A DNA stretch of 64,000 nucleotides, from positions 310,001 through 374,000 of the forward strand of contig CAWFPJ010000039.1 in the NCBI GenBank assembly GCA_963817515.1, in the 5' to 3' direction. How positions within the stretch are numbered: position 1 is the first letter of the stretch; the number at the start of each line of letters is the position of its first letter. A program made the translations under genes and the position numbers. Below the pieces are notes generated by a model. It saw nothing but the letters and a program-made list of their open reading frames with translations, was not told where the DNA came from and did no database searches. Shown piece after piece: positions 41,298-50,716 of the stretch. The stretch is from DATMNI01 sp963817515 (GTDB taxonomy: Bacteria > Acidobacteriota > Terriglobia > Bryobacterales > Bryobacteraceae).

Positions 41298-42530
41298 TTA
41301 CTCGTACCGCAGCACCTCCGCGGGCGCAATCCTGGTAGCATTTCTGGCCGGATACAACGTCGCCAGAAAACTCACCAGAATCGCCAGAGCGGCAATCCAG
41401 ACTCCATCCATCCAGTGCGGTTCAAACGGCACGAATCTCATCGAGTAGACCGATTCTTCCAGCGGAATCCATCGATACTTTTCGGCGAAGTAGCAAAGCC
41501 CATAGCCCACCGTGAGCCCGATGGCGCTGCCTACCACGCCGATCAGCACGCCCTGCAGCATGAAGATGCGGCGGATCTGCCCGTAGCGCGCGCCCATCGA
41601 CATCAGGATGGCGATGTCCCGGTATTTCTCCATCACCATCATCACCAGCGTGATGAAAATATTCAGCGCTGCCACCATTTCAATCAGCCCGATCGTAATG
41701 ATGGTGACGATCCGCTCCATCTTCAGCGCGCCCAGCAGCTGCTTGTTGCGCTCCTGCCAGGTGGTGGTGGTGTACTTCTTGCCGGCCACCTTCTCCACTT
41801 CCAGGGCGATCTCCGGGGCGCGGTTCAGATCGTCAACGTTCAGCTCCATTTGATTGATGACGTCGGGCAGCGACAGCGCCTTCTGGGCGGCTCCGAGCGA
41901 GGTATAAGCCCAGGCGGCATCGATCTCGTAAACACCCGATTCAAAAATGCCGCAGACCCGGAACCGCCGGTTGCGCGGCCTCAGGCCCATCCCGACCATC
42001 TCCTCCGTCACCACGTCGATCTTGGAATTCAGCATCATGCCGGTATCGTCAGCCAGGGTGGAGCCTAGAATAATGCCGGGCGGCGAAGCGTTCGGATCGC
42101 GCAGGCAATCCACCGATCCGGCTTTCAGGTGCCGCAGCGTCTCATTGATGGCCAAGGCCGAATTCGGATCGATGCCTTTCAGCAGTGCCGGCTTGATCTG
42201 CGTGGCGCCAGACATGGGAATCGGAGTGTAGAGCGCGGGCCCCACCGCGATCACGTGCGGCAGTTTGCGCAGGCGGGCCGCCATGTCTTCCCAATGCTCA
42301 ATGCCGTTGAGCGGTTCCTTCTCCAGCACATTGATGTGGGCCATGGCCCCCAGCAGATTGCGCTGCAGGGTATTGCGGAAGCCGGTGGTCACCGCCAGCG
42401 CGATCACCAGGGCCATCACCCCGGCGGCCACGCCGACCACGGAAATCGCCGTGATCACGGAGATCACCGCTTCCTTGCGGCGCGCGCGCAGATACCGGCC
42501 GGCGATGAACAGCTCGAAGCGTGTCGTCAT
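41298..42530 (-). CDS. lolC: LolC/LolE-type lipoprotein-releasing ABC permease
   Basis: 410 residues. Four membrane helices (about 22-45 and three between 275 and 400) flank a large periplasmic MacB-type core (50-260). Signatures: FIAGRYLRARRKEAVISVIT (typical LolC/E start), TWQERNKQLLGALKMERIV and the FtsX box FITLVMMVMEKYRDIAILMSMGA. Extracts lipoproteins from the inner membrane with an ATPase, LolD. It follows lysS by 10 bases; a lolD gene, often next in this order, is absent because the convergent M56 gene comes first. Confidence 0.9.
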   Translation of the reverse strand: MTTRFELFIAGRYLRARRKEAVISVITAISVVGVAAGVMALVIALAVTTGFRNTLQRNLLGAMAHINVLEKEPLNGIEHWEDMAARLRKLPHVIAVGPALYTPIPMSGATQIKPALLKGIDPNSALAINETLRHLKAGSVDCLRDPNASPPGIILGSTLADDTGMMLNSKIDVVTEEMVGMGLRPRNRRFRVCGIFESGVYEIDAAWAYTSLGAAQKALSLPDVINQMELNVDDLNRAPEIALEVEKVAGKKYTTTTWQERNKQLLGALKMERIVTIITIGLIEMVAALNIFITLVMMVMEKYRDIAILMSMGARYGQIRRIFMLQGVLIGVVGSAIGLTVGYGLCYFAEKYRWIPLEESVYSMRFVPFEPHWMDGVWIAALAILVSFLATLYPARNATRIAPAEVLRYE

Positions 42531-42540
42531 AGCTCAGAGC

Positions 42541-44047
42541 TCAAGCCTGGTCGAGTTCGCGCAGGCTGGCCACCAGGCCGATGGGGCCTTCCGGCCGCAG
42601 CAGCGGGAACAGGATCACGTCCCGAATGGATCGCGAGCCAGTCAGAATCATCGTCAGGCGGTCTATGCCGATTCCTTCCCCGCCGGCGGGCGGCATGGCA
42701 TAGGCCAGCGCGCGCACATAGTCCTCATCCATCTGGTGCGCCTCTTCGTCTCCTCGCTCAAGCATGCCCAGCTGCATTTCGAAGCGCCGGCGCTGCTCCT
42801 GCGGGTCATTCAATTCGGTGTAAGCGTTGCCGATCTCCATGCCGGCCGCGTAGATTTCGAAGCGTTCCACAAATGCCGGGTCGTCAGGCTTGTTCTTCGA
42901 AAGCGGCGAGGTCTCCACCGGATAGTCGTAGATGGCAGTCGGCTGGATCAGCTTGGCTTCCACGTGGCGTTCGAAGATGTCGGTGAGCGCCTCGCCGGCT
43001 GTGGTTTTATGGGAATGCTGTAAAAAGCCATTCGTGGTTGGAGACGTCTTCCAGGGTCGGCGCGGCATCCGCCTCCCAGAAATGCACCACGGCTTCACGC
43101 ATGCTGTACCGCGCCAGGTTGCCGAAGTCGATCGTGTGGCCTTCGAATTCGACAACGGTTGCGCCGGTCGCATCGAGCGCCGCCTGCCGCAGCAGCTCGG
43201 CCGAGAAATCCATCAGGCCCTGATAGTCGGTGTATGCCTGGTAGAACTCCAGCATCGTGAACTCGGGGTTATGGTGCGTGGAGAGCCCCTCATTGCGGAA
43301 ATTGCGGTTGATCTCATAGACGCGCTCCATGCCGCCCACCACCAGCCGCTTCAGGTAAAGCTCGGGCGCGATGCGCAGGTAGAGATCGATATCGAGCGTG
43401 TTGTGATGCGTCACGAAGGGCCGCGCCGCCGCGCCGCCGTACAGCGGCTGCATCATGGGCGTTTCCACTTCGATGAATCCCCGGGCTTCCAGTTGGCGGC
43501 GCAGCGATGAAATGATGCGCGCGCGCGTCACGAAGACCTTGCGCACCTCGGGGTTGGCGATCAGGTCGAGATAGCGCTGGCGATAGCGCGTTTCCACATC
43601 CTCCAGGCCGTGCCACTTCTCGGGCATGGAAAGCAGGGTCTTCGAGAGGAACTCCAGGCGTTCCGCGTGAATGCTGAGTTCGCCGGTGCGCGTGCGGAAG
43701 AGGTAGCCCTCCACCCCGATGATGTCGCCAATATCCACCAGCTTGAAGAGTTGGAAATCGCGCTCGCCCACAGCGTCTTTCTTCACATAAATCTGCAGGC
43801 GTTCGCCGTTTTGCTGCAGATGGGCGAACCCGGCCTTTCCCATGTGCCGCAGCGTCATGAGGCGGCCGGCAACGCGGACCCGCACCTCAGGCGCCAGTTC
43901 CTCCGCCGTCTTGGCACCATAAACGGCCTGAATATCCGGAATAGTATGGCTGAAATCGAACCGGCGTCCGTAAGGCTGGTAACCCAGAGCCTGGATCTCG
44001 CGGATGCGGGCCAGGCGCTGCTTGAGTAGATCGTCTTCTAGCGACAA
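42541..44047 (-). pseudogene. lysS: Lysyl-tRNA synthetase (class II), frameshifted
   Basis: Class II LysRS in two frames. The first (44047 to 43007) holds the OB-fold anticodon domain (about 55-145: VRVAGRLMTLRHMGKAGFAHL) and motifs 1 and 2 (FIEVETPMMQP; GMERVYEINRNFRNEGLST). It ends at TLEDVSNHEWLFTAFP. The rest resumes in the next frame as HKTTAGEALTDIFE, then EAKLIQPTAIYDYPVE and motif 3 GIGIDRLTMILTGSRSIRDVI. Deleting one base in the five-A run 43022-43026 (plus strand) gives one continuous ~502-residue enzyme. Because lysS is essential unless duplicated, a consensus error is likely. Followed by lolC in an operon. Confidence 0.9.
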
Positions 44048-44088
44048 ATAAGAGTCTCCAATGGGATTACGTTATTATAGAGCTTCGA

Positions 44089-44802
44089 TTGCGACGTTCC
44101 ATTTCCATTATCATTCCTGCCTATAACGAAGAAAAACGGCTGCCGGCGACGCTGGCCGCTGTGCGTGAATATCTTGACCGAAGCGCGTGGGACTTCGCCG
44201 AAATCGTGGTTGTGGATGACGGTTCCCGCGACGGGACCGCGGCCGTGGCGCGCGCCGGCGGCGCCCGGGTCCTCGAGAACCCCGGCAATCGCGGCAAGGG
44301 CTATTCCGTGCGCCACGGCGTGCTCGAATCCAAAGGCGAGTGGGCATTGGTCACGGATGCCGATCTCTCCGCACCCATCGAAGAGCTGGAAAAACTGTGG
44401 AGCGCGGTGGAGCGGGAACAGGCGCAGGTAGCCATTGGATCACGCGCAGTTGATCGCGGGATGGTGGGAGTCCACCAACCGGTCTTGCGCGAATGGATGG
44501 GCCGGATATTCAACCTGGCGATGCGCCTGGTTACGGGCTTGCCGTTTCGCGACACGCAGTGCGGCTTCAAACTCTTCCAGGCGGCGGCCGGGCGGCAGAT
44601 TTTTTCGCGGCAGAAGTTGGACGGCTTCGGCTTCGACGTGGAAGTTCTCTTTATCGCGCGACGCCTGCAATACCGCTGCCTGGAGGTGGCGGTGCGGTGG
44701 GACAACGTGGAGGGCACCAAGGTCAGCCTCTGGCGGGGAATGATGGCTTTCCTGGATCCCGTGAAAGTCCGCTGGAACGGCATCACCGGAAAGTACGATT
44801 GA
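44089..44802 (+). CDS. Glycosyltransferase family 2, dolichyl-phosphate-glucosyltransferase-like
   Basis: 237 residues, GT-A fold. ISIIIPAYNEEKRLPATL (about 5), VVVDDGSRDGT (about 40), RGKGYSVRHGVLESKGEW, the metal motif TDADLSAP (about 88) and the acceptor-side stretch RDTQCGFKLFQAAAGR (about 155) are as in polyprenyl-phosphate glucosyl/mannosyltransferases. No C-terminal membrane helix is present. It starts at a TTG (44089), 41 bases from the divergent lysS start. Likely charges undecaprenyl phosphate or a related lipid with a hexose. Confidence 0.88.
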   Translation: MRRSISIIIPAYNEEKRLPATLAAVREYLDRSAWDFAEIVVVDDGSRDGTAAVARAGGARVLENPGNRGKGYSVRHGVLESKGEWALVTDADLSAPIEELEKLWSAVEREQAQVAIGSRAVDRGMVGVHQPVLREWMGRIFNLAMRLVTGLPFRDTQCGFKLFQAAAGRQIFSRQKLDGFGFDVEVLFIARRLQYRCLEVAVRWDNVEGTKVSLWRGMMAFLDPVKVRWNGITGKYD

Positions 44803-44835
44803 GCAGGGCTGTTTGCTGTGAGAGAATCGGTTCGT

Positions 44836-45579
44836 ATGTCCATCCAGTCCCGAGCTCAATTCGAGAAACTGCGGGCCATCGGAAGAATCGTGCGTCAGGT
44901 GCTCGATAGAACCGCGGCCGCGGTACGGCCCGGCATCACTACCTTGGAGCTGGATAAAATCGGCGCTCGCGAATTGGCGCAAAACGGGGCCGAATCCGCC
45001 CCGCCGAAGGTCTACGGTTTTCCGGGGGCGCTCTGCATCAGCATCAACGACGAAGCCATCCACGGCATTCCCGGAGGCCGTGTGGTGCAATCCGGCGATC
45101 TGGTCAAGCTCGATCTGGTGGCCGAGAAGGACGGGTTTTACGCCGACGCCGCGGTCACCATCGGTGCGGGCGAAGTCAGCTCCACGGCCCACGCCCTGGC
45201 GCATTGCGCGGAAAGAGCTTTTCATGAGGCCTTGCGAGCGGCGCGGGCGGGGAACCGCGTGTACGAAATTGGCCGCGTAGTTGAGCGCGAAACGCGGCGC
45301 CGTGGTTTTCAAGTTATGCGCGATCTCTGCGGCCATGGCGTTGGACGGACGATTCATGAGCCCCCCAGCATCCCTAACTATCACGACCCTCGCAGTCGAA
45401 CCCGCCTCACCGAGGGCCTGGTCATCACCATTGAGCCGATTATTTCCGCCGGCAGCGGGCAAGGCACTCTGCAGCCGGATCGATGGACAATCCGCACGGC
45501 TGACGGCAGCCTTTCGGCGCACTACGAACACACCGTGGTCATTACCAAAAATGAGCCGATCTTATTGACCGCGGCATAG
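44836..45579 (+). CDS. map: Methionine aminopeptidase, type I
   Basis: 247 residues from the ATG at 44836; a GTG at 44818 in frame is possible. Removes initiator methionine. The pita-bread metal ligands are visible: Asp in VKLDLVAEKDGFYADAA (both aspartates), His in CGHGVGRTIHEPP, Glu in ITIEPIISAG and Glu in HYEHTVVIT. SISINDEAIHGIPG supplies the substrate-site His. Sixteen bases after the glycosyltransferase stop by the longer start. Not part of the usual ribosomal-protein map locus, so this may be a second copy. Confidence 0.93.
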   Translation: MSIQSRAQFEKLRAIGRIVRQVLDRTAAAVRPGITTLELDKIGARELAQNGAESAPPKVYGFPGALCISINDEAIHGIPGGRVVQSGDLVKLDLVAEKDGFYADAAVTIGAGEVSSTAHALAHCAERAFHEALRAARAGNRVYEIGRVVERETRRRGFQVMRDLCGHGVGRTIHEPPSIPNYHDPRSRTRLTEGLVITIEPIISAGSGQGTLQPDRWTIRTADGSLSAHYEHTVVITKNEPILLTAA

Positions 45580-45608
45580 CGCCTGCCCGGGAGAGTTACT
45601 GCAGACCG

Positions 45609-46811
45609 TCAGTCCCCTAAAAACTTCCCGAACGCGCGCAGCCCCGTCACGTTGTCGCAGACCGCCTTAATTCCCGCCGTCAGCGGAATCGCCAGAAGCA
45701 GCCCCGGAGCGTCCCACAGGAATCCCCAAAACATCAGCGAAAACGTAACCACCAGCGGATTCAGGTGTACGCGCGACCCCACAATCTTGGGGTAGAGCAC
45801 GTTCAGCGCAATCAGATGCAGCATCCCCACCGTCACCACCACCAGCACATATACCGGCACCGCATCCAGGGGCAGGGCGGCCAGCAGCGGTGGAATCATG
45901 GCCAGCGGCAGCCCGATATACGGCACCAGGCTCATGAAGCCGCTCAACGGCCCGACCAGCATCGGATATGGCACGTGCATCATCCAGAACATGGATGAGC
46001 TGACAATCGCCAGCAAAAGGCCCAGCAGGAAGTTTCCCACTACGAAGGCCCGCACCATGTCCGCGATCCCTTGCATGCTGCGCGCGGCAATCAGCCGGTC
46101 TTCCCCGCGGAAGAATTGCAGAAAGCTGCGGTTGATGTGGTCCCGCCAGCTCAGCATGAAGTAAACCAGGAACGGGACGAACGAGGCCATCAGCAGAATC
46201 TGATAAAACGAGCTCAGGCGCGAATAGATATAGTCGCCGATGGGAGTACTCTCTTCGTGAATCCGCACCTCCGGAATGGCCCCGGGCTGGGTGCCTAGAG
46301 GGCCGCCCGGAATGCCGCTCGGAACGGCGGCGGCCGACCCTCTCTTGCCTTTGCGCGCCGTCACCTCCGCCACCTGTTGTTGCTTGCGCCGCTCCTCTTC
46401 CTGGCGTTGGCGCGCCGGCACAAGAATGCGGTAGGTCTGGTCTTCCATTCCCGAAATCCTTTGCTGTACGCCGTCCACGATGTTGCCGATGTGCTGGCCG
46501 TATTTCGGCAGTTCGCCGTACAATCCCGCCATCTGTGAATACGCCCCCATCCCGATCACGTAAAGACACGCCAGGGCAAACGTACATACCACGAAGCTGC
46601 CCAGGCTGCGCGGAAAACGGGCCCGCATCAGCAGCACTACGAACGGTTCCAGAATGAATGCGATGGTCAGGGCGGCCAGAGACGTGATGAAAAAAACGCG
46701 CCCGAAGTAAAGGATCGCAATAATCGCCGCCATCGCCAGGATGGGCGTAGCGATGTGCCGCGCTTCCCGCACGGCTTCACGAGTGCTCAAAGACTTGGTT
46801 ACCAGCGCCAC
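45609..46811 (-). CDS. AI-2E family transporter (PerM/YdiK-like permease)
   Basis: 400 residues. Two helices at about 22-60, one at 74-95, a polar stretch with coiled segments and a Lys/Arg/Glu-rich insert (about 130-185, QEEERRKQQQVAEVTARKGK) and five more helices from 200 to 385, including VGPLSGFMSLVPYIGLPLAMI (read in parts), the family's most conserved part, and ALNVLYPKIVGSRVHLNP. Family members export varied small molecules or Na+(Li+); substrate here is unknown. The cytoplasmic insert is longer than usual. Confidence 0.88.
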   Translation of the reverse strand: MALVTKSLSTREAVREARHIATPILAMAAIIAILYFGRVFFITSLAALTIAFILEPFVVLLMRARFPRSLGSFVVCTFALACLYVIGMGAYSQMAGLYGELPKYGQHIGNIVDGVQQRISGMEDQTYRILVPARQRQEEERRKQQQVAEVTARKGKRGSAAAVPSGIPGGPLGTQPGAIPEVRIHEESTPIGDYIYSRLSSFYQILLMASFVPFLVYFMLSWRDHINRSFLQFFRGEDRLIAARSMQGIADMVRAFVVGNFLLGLLLAIVSSSMFWMMHVPYPMLVGPLSGFMSLVPYIGLPLAMIPPLLAALPLDAVPVYVLVVVTVGMLHLIALNVLYPKIVGSRVHLNPLVVTFSLMFWGFLWDAPGLLLAIPLTAGIKAVCDNVTGLRAFGKFLGD

Positions 46812-46854
46812 GGCGCACAGACGACCCTTGACTCGAATGTAGCATGCCGCCGTC

Positions 46855-46860
46855 TATAAT
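46855..46860 (+). promoter_or_regulatory. -10 box of ruvX promoter
   Basis: Perfect TATAAT, nine bases before the TTG start at 46870. A TTGACT at 46828-46833 is 21 bases away, longer than ideal, so the -35 is uncertain. The 5' leader would be only a couple of bases. Confidence 0.5.
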
Positions 46861-46869
46861 GAAATTGTA

Positions 46870-47322
46870 TTGACGCTCGCGCCCCGCATCCTCGCCTTAG
46901 ATCTGGGTAAGAGGCGTATCGGCCTGGCCATCAGCGATCCCCTGGGAATCACCGCCCAGGGCCTCCCCAACCTGGTACGCACCAGAAAGCGCGACGATCT
47001 GGATGCCATCGGTCTGCTCGCCCGGGAACGTGAGGTCGGTCTGATTCTGATGGGCAATCCGATCAACATGCGCGGCTCCGAAGGCCGGCAATCCGGCTGG
47101 GTCCGTGAATTTGCCGACACCCTCGAAAAGCGCACCGGCCTGCCCATCAAGCTCTGGGACGAGCGCCTTACCACCGTGGAAGCCGGGCGCGTGCTGCGCT
47201 CGAGCGGCATCAGTATCGAAAAACGCGCTGCCGCTATCGACCGTCTCTCCGCCGTGATTCTGTTGCAGAGCTATCTGGATTCCAGCCCGTCGAGCCGCGA
47301 CCGCCAGGGAGAGAGTTTTTGA
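46870..47322 (+). CDS. ruvX: RuvX/YqgF family pre-16S rRNA nuclease (putative Holliday junction resolvase)
   Basis: 150 residues, RNase H-like fold. ILALDLGKRRIGLAISDPLG (metal-binding Asp about 10), LLILMGNPINMRGSEG-like GLILMGNPINM, LWDERLTTVEA (catalytic Glu) and RAAAIDRLSAVILLQSYL (Asp) are all present. Known in E. coli to help 16S rRNA 5'-end processing. Starts with TTG at 46870. The stop overlaps the mltG start by 4 bases, the usual ruvX-mltG pairing. Confidence 0.92.
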   Translation: MTLAPRILALDLGKRRIGLAISDPLGITAQGLPNLVRTRKRDDLDAIGLLAREREVGLILMGNPINMRGSEGRQSGWVREFADTLEKRTGLPIKLWDERLTTVEAGRVLRSSGISIEKRAAAIDRLSAVILLQSYLDSSPSSRDRQGESF

Positions 47323-48300
47323 AAATCATACGCCTGATGTTCGTGCTGGCGGTTCTCTTAGGCGGGTTTTGCCTCTACCGCCTGTCCATCTCCTACCAGG
47401 GCTTCCAGGGGCAAACCTTCGTCGATTTCCCGCACGGCACCACCACCTCCGATATGGCCGACGAACTGGCCAAAGCCGGAGTGGTCCGCAGCCGCTGGGA
47501 TTTCCTGCTGGCCCGCCTCATGAACCGCGGCCGCATTCTGCAAGCCGGCGAATACCGCTTCGACCGCCCCGCCACCCCCACCGAAATCATTGACCGCCTG
47601 GCGCGCGGCGACATTTTCTATTACGAGCTGGTCATCCCCGAAGGCAAGAACATGTTCGATATCGCCACCCTGGCGGAGCCCCTGGGGATCTTCAAAGCCA
47701 GCCAGTTTCTGACCGCCGCCCGCAACCCCGAAATGATCCGCGACCTGGACCCGCGGGCGCGGCAGCCTGGAGGGCTACCTCTTTCCGGACACTTATAAGC
47801 TAAGCCGCCACACCACCGCCGACGGCCTCTGCCGTCTCATGACGGCAAAATTCCGCGATGCCTGGCGGACCCTGCACGCCGGCGCCGATGTACACGCCAC
47901 CGTGACGCTGGCCTCGCTGGTGGAAAAGGAAGGCAAGCTGGCCGCCGAGCGCCCCAAGATCGCCGGCGTGTTCGCCAACCGCCTGCGCATCGGCATGAAG
48001 CTTGATTGCGACCCCACCACCGTCTATGCCGCGCTGCTCGATGGGCGCTATCGCGGCGTCATCCACCGCTCTGACCTTGACAGTGACAATCCCTACAATA
48101 CTTATCGCCACGTTGGTCTGCCTCCCGGCCCCATCGCCAACCCCGGACTGGCGTCCATCCGCGCCGCGCTCAACCCGGACGAACTGAACGCGCTCTACTT
48201 CGTGGCACGGCCCGACGGCTCCGGGGGCCACGAGTTTTCGAACGATATCGCCGCCCATGAAAGCGCGGTCGAAAAGTATCGCCGTGGACATCATCAGTAA
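47319..48300 (+). pseudogene. mltG: Endolytic transglycosylase MltG, frameshifted
   Basis: Membrane-bound murein lytic transglycosylase that terminates glycan strands. One N-terminal helix (about 5-25), LysM-like domain (30-110) and YceG domain. The first frame runs to a stop at 47798 and ends out of register (ARQPGGLPLSGHL); the other frame carries SLEGYLFPDTYKLSRHTT, then LASLVEKEGKLAAERPKIAGV with the catalytic Glu (two parts), CDPTTVYAAL, YNTYRHVGLPPGPIANPG. The shift is at about 47755-47761, one base too many in GGGCGCGGC. Correcting it gives about 326 residues, a normal length. Confidence 0.9.
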
Positions 48301-48340
48301 AGTGGACATCATCAATAAAGGTGCGACATCGTCAATAAAT
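48284..48340. repeat. Three tandem copies of an 18-20-bp unit across the mltG stop
   Basis: Units 48284-48301 (GTGGACATCATCAGTAAA), 48302-48320 (GTGGACATCATCAATAAAG) and 48321-48340 (GTGCGACATCGTCAATAAAT). The first includes the mltG stop codon; each copy has a TAA in a similar place, so translation stops are repeated in different frames. Confidence 0.8.
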
Positions 48341-48354
48341 CCGTCAAGCAGCAG

Positions 48355-48798
48355 TTGCGCGACTATCTGGCCGCGGAGCAGCCCGCCGCCATCACCGAAG
48401 CCGTGTGGCAAGATTTGCTAAAGCGCCTGGCGCCGGTATCGGAGAGTTATCTGCGCGAATTGCTGCGCTCGACAGGCCTGCCGTTTGATCAGCCCTACGC
48501 CGGAATCCGCCAGCACACTTTTGAAGAGTTGGAACAATCGCTCCGGGAAATGTTGTTGGTTTACGCCGAAGCTACGGCCTGCGGCAATCGCGAGCGCGCC
48601 CGCTACTGCCGCCGCCAGGTGATCGGCGCCAAAGACCGCGCCCGATACCTGATGCACAACCCGCGCACGGATCCTGAAAAGAGAGCTCAGAAAGAAGAGA
48701 TGGCGCAATGGATGCTGGTCTGGCTGGAAAACCCCGAAGTCTTCCCGGCATGGCTGGATGCCCGCAAGCGCGTCATGTCCCCGGCCGATCCTTCATAG
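48355..48798 (+). CDS. Hypothetical protein downstream of mltG
   Basis: 147 codons from a TTG at 48355; an in-frame stop at 48316 limits the N-terminus to at most a dozen more codons, none of them a standard start. No family recognised. Highly charged, helical-looking and soluble (HTFEELEQSLREMLLVYAEA, RYCRRQVIGAKDRARYLMHN). It shares direction with ruvX-mltG and is probably the third gene of that operon. Confidence 0.72.
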   Translation: MRDYLAAEQPAAITEAVWQDLLKRLAPVSESYLRELLRSTGLPFDQPYAGIRQHTFEELEQSLREMLLVYAEATACGNRERARYCRRQVIGAKDRARYLMHNPRTDPEKRAQKEEMAQWMLVWLENPEVFPAWLDARKRVMSPADPS

Positions 48799-48804
48799 CC
48801 CCCT

Positions 48805-50664
48805 TCAACGCACCGGGTTCGGCAGCGCAAACGCCACGTAAGCGCCGGAGACCTTGCCTTGCGTAGCCGGAGTCAGTCCCACCTGGGCAGAGGCGCAGAA
48901 GACGATATATTGCCGCCCGCCGATCTCGTAGACCGCCGGCATGCCTTCGAGCGCGGCGTCCACCTCCTTTTCCCAAAGCACTTTTCCATTGTCCACGTCG
49001 AGCGCGCGAACTTTACGATCTCGCGTTCCGGTAAAGATCAATCCTCCGGCGGTCACAACCGGACCTACTTTCGGATAATGAGTCCCGGTATTCTTGAAAC
49101 CCCTGGCGGCAAGCTCCGGGACATCGCCCAGCGGCATTTTCCACTTAATCGTTCCCTCATTCAAGTCGTAGACCGTGAGCGACGTCCATGGCGGAGCAAT
49201 CGGCGACAGACCGCTGGCGGCGATCATGAAACCGAAGCCGCTGGTATACCGGGTGTCTTCCGATTCGGGCTGCCTGGCATCGGGCTCCAGCTTGAGCATG
49301 GCCGGAAGATCCTTGGACACCACATAGAGCGTGCCGTTGGTAGGGTCGACCGCGGCGCCGCCCCAGTTGGCTCCGCCGTTATTGCCCGGCATCTGAATTG
49401 TGTTTCGCTGGCTGGGCGGCGTAAATAGCCCCTCGTTCCGGGCGCTCAGAATCTCGTCGCGGAATTTGGCGCGCTCCTGTGGATCCAGAAACGGACTCAA
49501 ATCTTCCGCCGTAAACTTCTGCCGTGCGAAAGGCGGCGGCTTCAGCGGGAACGGCTGCGTGGGCCAGGTTTCTTCCCGCGGCATATCGGAACGGGGCACC
49601 GGACGCTCTTCGATGGGCCAGAGCGGCTCACCCGTCACGCGGTTGAACACCCAGACGAATCCCTGTTTGCTGACCTGCGCCACTGCGTCAACGGCCTTGC
49701 CGTCATGCTGCAAGGTCAGGAGTTTGGGGGCCGTGGCGTCGTCGTAGTCCCAGATGTCGTGGTGCACCATCTGGAAGTGCCACAGGCGTTTTCCGGTTCG
49801 GGCATCCAGCGCCAGCAGGCAATCGCCGAAGAGATTGGCCCCCTTGCGGTCGGCGCCGTAGAAGTTGTATTTGGCGCTGGCCGTTGGCGCGTACACGATG
49901 CCGCGTTTTTCATCCACGGAAAATTCGCCCCAGACGTTGGCGCCGCCCACGGTCTTCCATGCATCCTTGGGCCAGGTGTCGTACCCGAACTCGCCCGGAT
50001 GCGGAATCGTATGAAAGGTCCAGGCCAGTTTGCCGCTGCGCACGTCGAATGCGCGGATATCGCCGGGCGCCGAACCGTATCCTTGATTAGTGGCCGAACC
50101 CAGAATCAGCAGGTCCTGAAAGACTCTCCCCGGTGTCAGGGATTGAACCAGCGAAAGGGTCTTGGCGTCGCGGCCCAGCCCTTGTTTGAGATCCACCTGC
50201 CCGCCTTCGCCAAACGATGGAATGGGTTTTCCGGTTCGGGCATCAATGGCCCGCAAGAAGTGATTGCTGGCAAACAGCAGGCGCCGGTCCTTGCGGTCCT
50301 GGCTTTCCCAATAATTGAGTCCCCGATCCGTGATGGCGGTAGTGTGCGGTTCGGGCGTCCACGTCCAGATCTCTTTTCCGGTGGATGCGTCCAGCGCGAC
50401 AATCGAATTGTTTTTTGCCAGAACGAATATGACGTTATCCACCACCAGCGGGTTGAAGAAATACTTCCGGCCGTCCCCGGTCGGGTAGACCCAGGCCGTT
50501 TCAAGCTTGCTCACATTCGAGCGATTGATCTGTTTGAGCGCGGAATATTGCGCCGAATCCGAGCCCCCGCTGTAGTCGCTCCACGTGGTGTGATTTTGGG
50601 CGAGGGCGGGGAACTGTGCGCTGAGAAAGACCAGCGTGAGCAGGCGAGTTTTGCAAAAAGTCAT
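48805..50664 (-). CDS. PQQ-dependent dehydrogenase (quinoprotein), periplasmic
   Basis: 619 residues with signal peptide (LLTLVFLSAQFPALAQ). Eight-bladed propeller with tryptophan-docking repeats such as NSIVALDASTGKEIWTW, GDIRAFDVRSGKLAWTF, DCLLALDARTGKRLWHF and RKVRALDVDNGKVLWEK. Membrane helices and CxxCH heme motifs are absent, so it is the soluble, heme-free type and must pass electrons to a separate carrier. Relatives oxidise alcohols, glucose or other sugars; substrate unknown. PQQ biosynthesis genes are not in the window. Confidence 0.88.
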   Translation of the reverse strand: MTFCKTRLLTLVFLSAQFPALAQNHTTWSDYSGGSDSAQYSALKQINRSNVSKLETAWVYPTGDGRKYFFNPLVVDNVIFVLAKNNSIVALDASTGKEIWTWTPEPHTTAITDRGLNYWESQDRKDRRLLFASNHFLRAIDARTGKPIPSFGEGGQVDLKQGLGRDAKTLSLVQSLTPGRVFQDLLILGSATNQGYGSAPGDIRAFDVRSGKLAWTFHTIPHPGEFGYDTWPKDAWKTVGGANVWGEFSVDEKRGIVYAPTASAKYNFYGADRKGANLFGDCLLALDARTGKRLWHFQMVHHDIWDYDDATAPKLLTLQHDGKAVDAVAQVSKQGFVWVFNRVTGEPLWPIEERPVPRSDMPREETWPTQPFPLKPPPFARQKFTAEDLSPFLDPQERAKFRDEILSARNEGLFTPPSQRNTIQMPGNNGGANWGGAAVDPTNGTLYVVSKDLPAMLKLEPDARQPESEDTRYTSGFGFMIAASGLSPIAPPWTSLTVYDLNEGTIKWKMPLGDVPELAARGFKNTGTHYPKVGPVVTAGGLIFTGTRDRKVRALDVDNGKVLWEKEVDAALEGMPAVYEIGGRQYIVFCASAQVGLTPATQGKVSGAYVAFALPNPVR

Positions 50665-50716
50665 CAGTCTCTATTATGTACGCCGATGTTGGGCGGTAGG
50701 CACGTCAGCCGGATCG

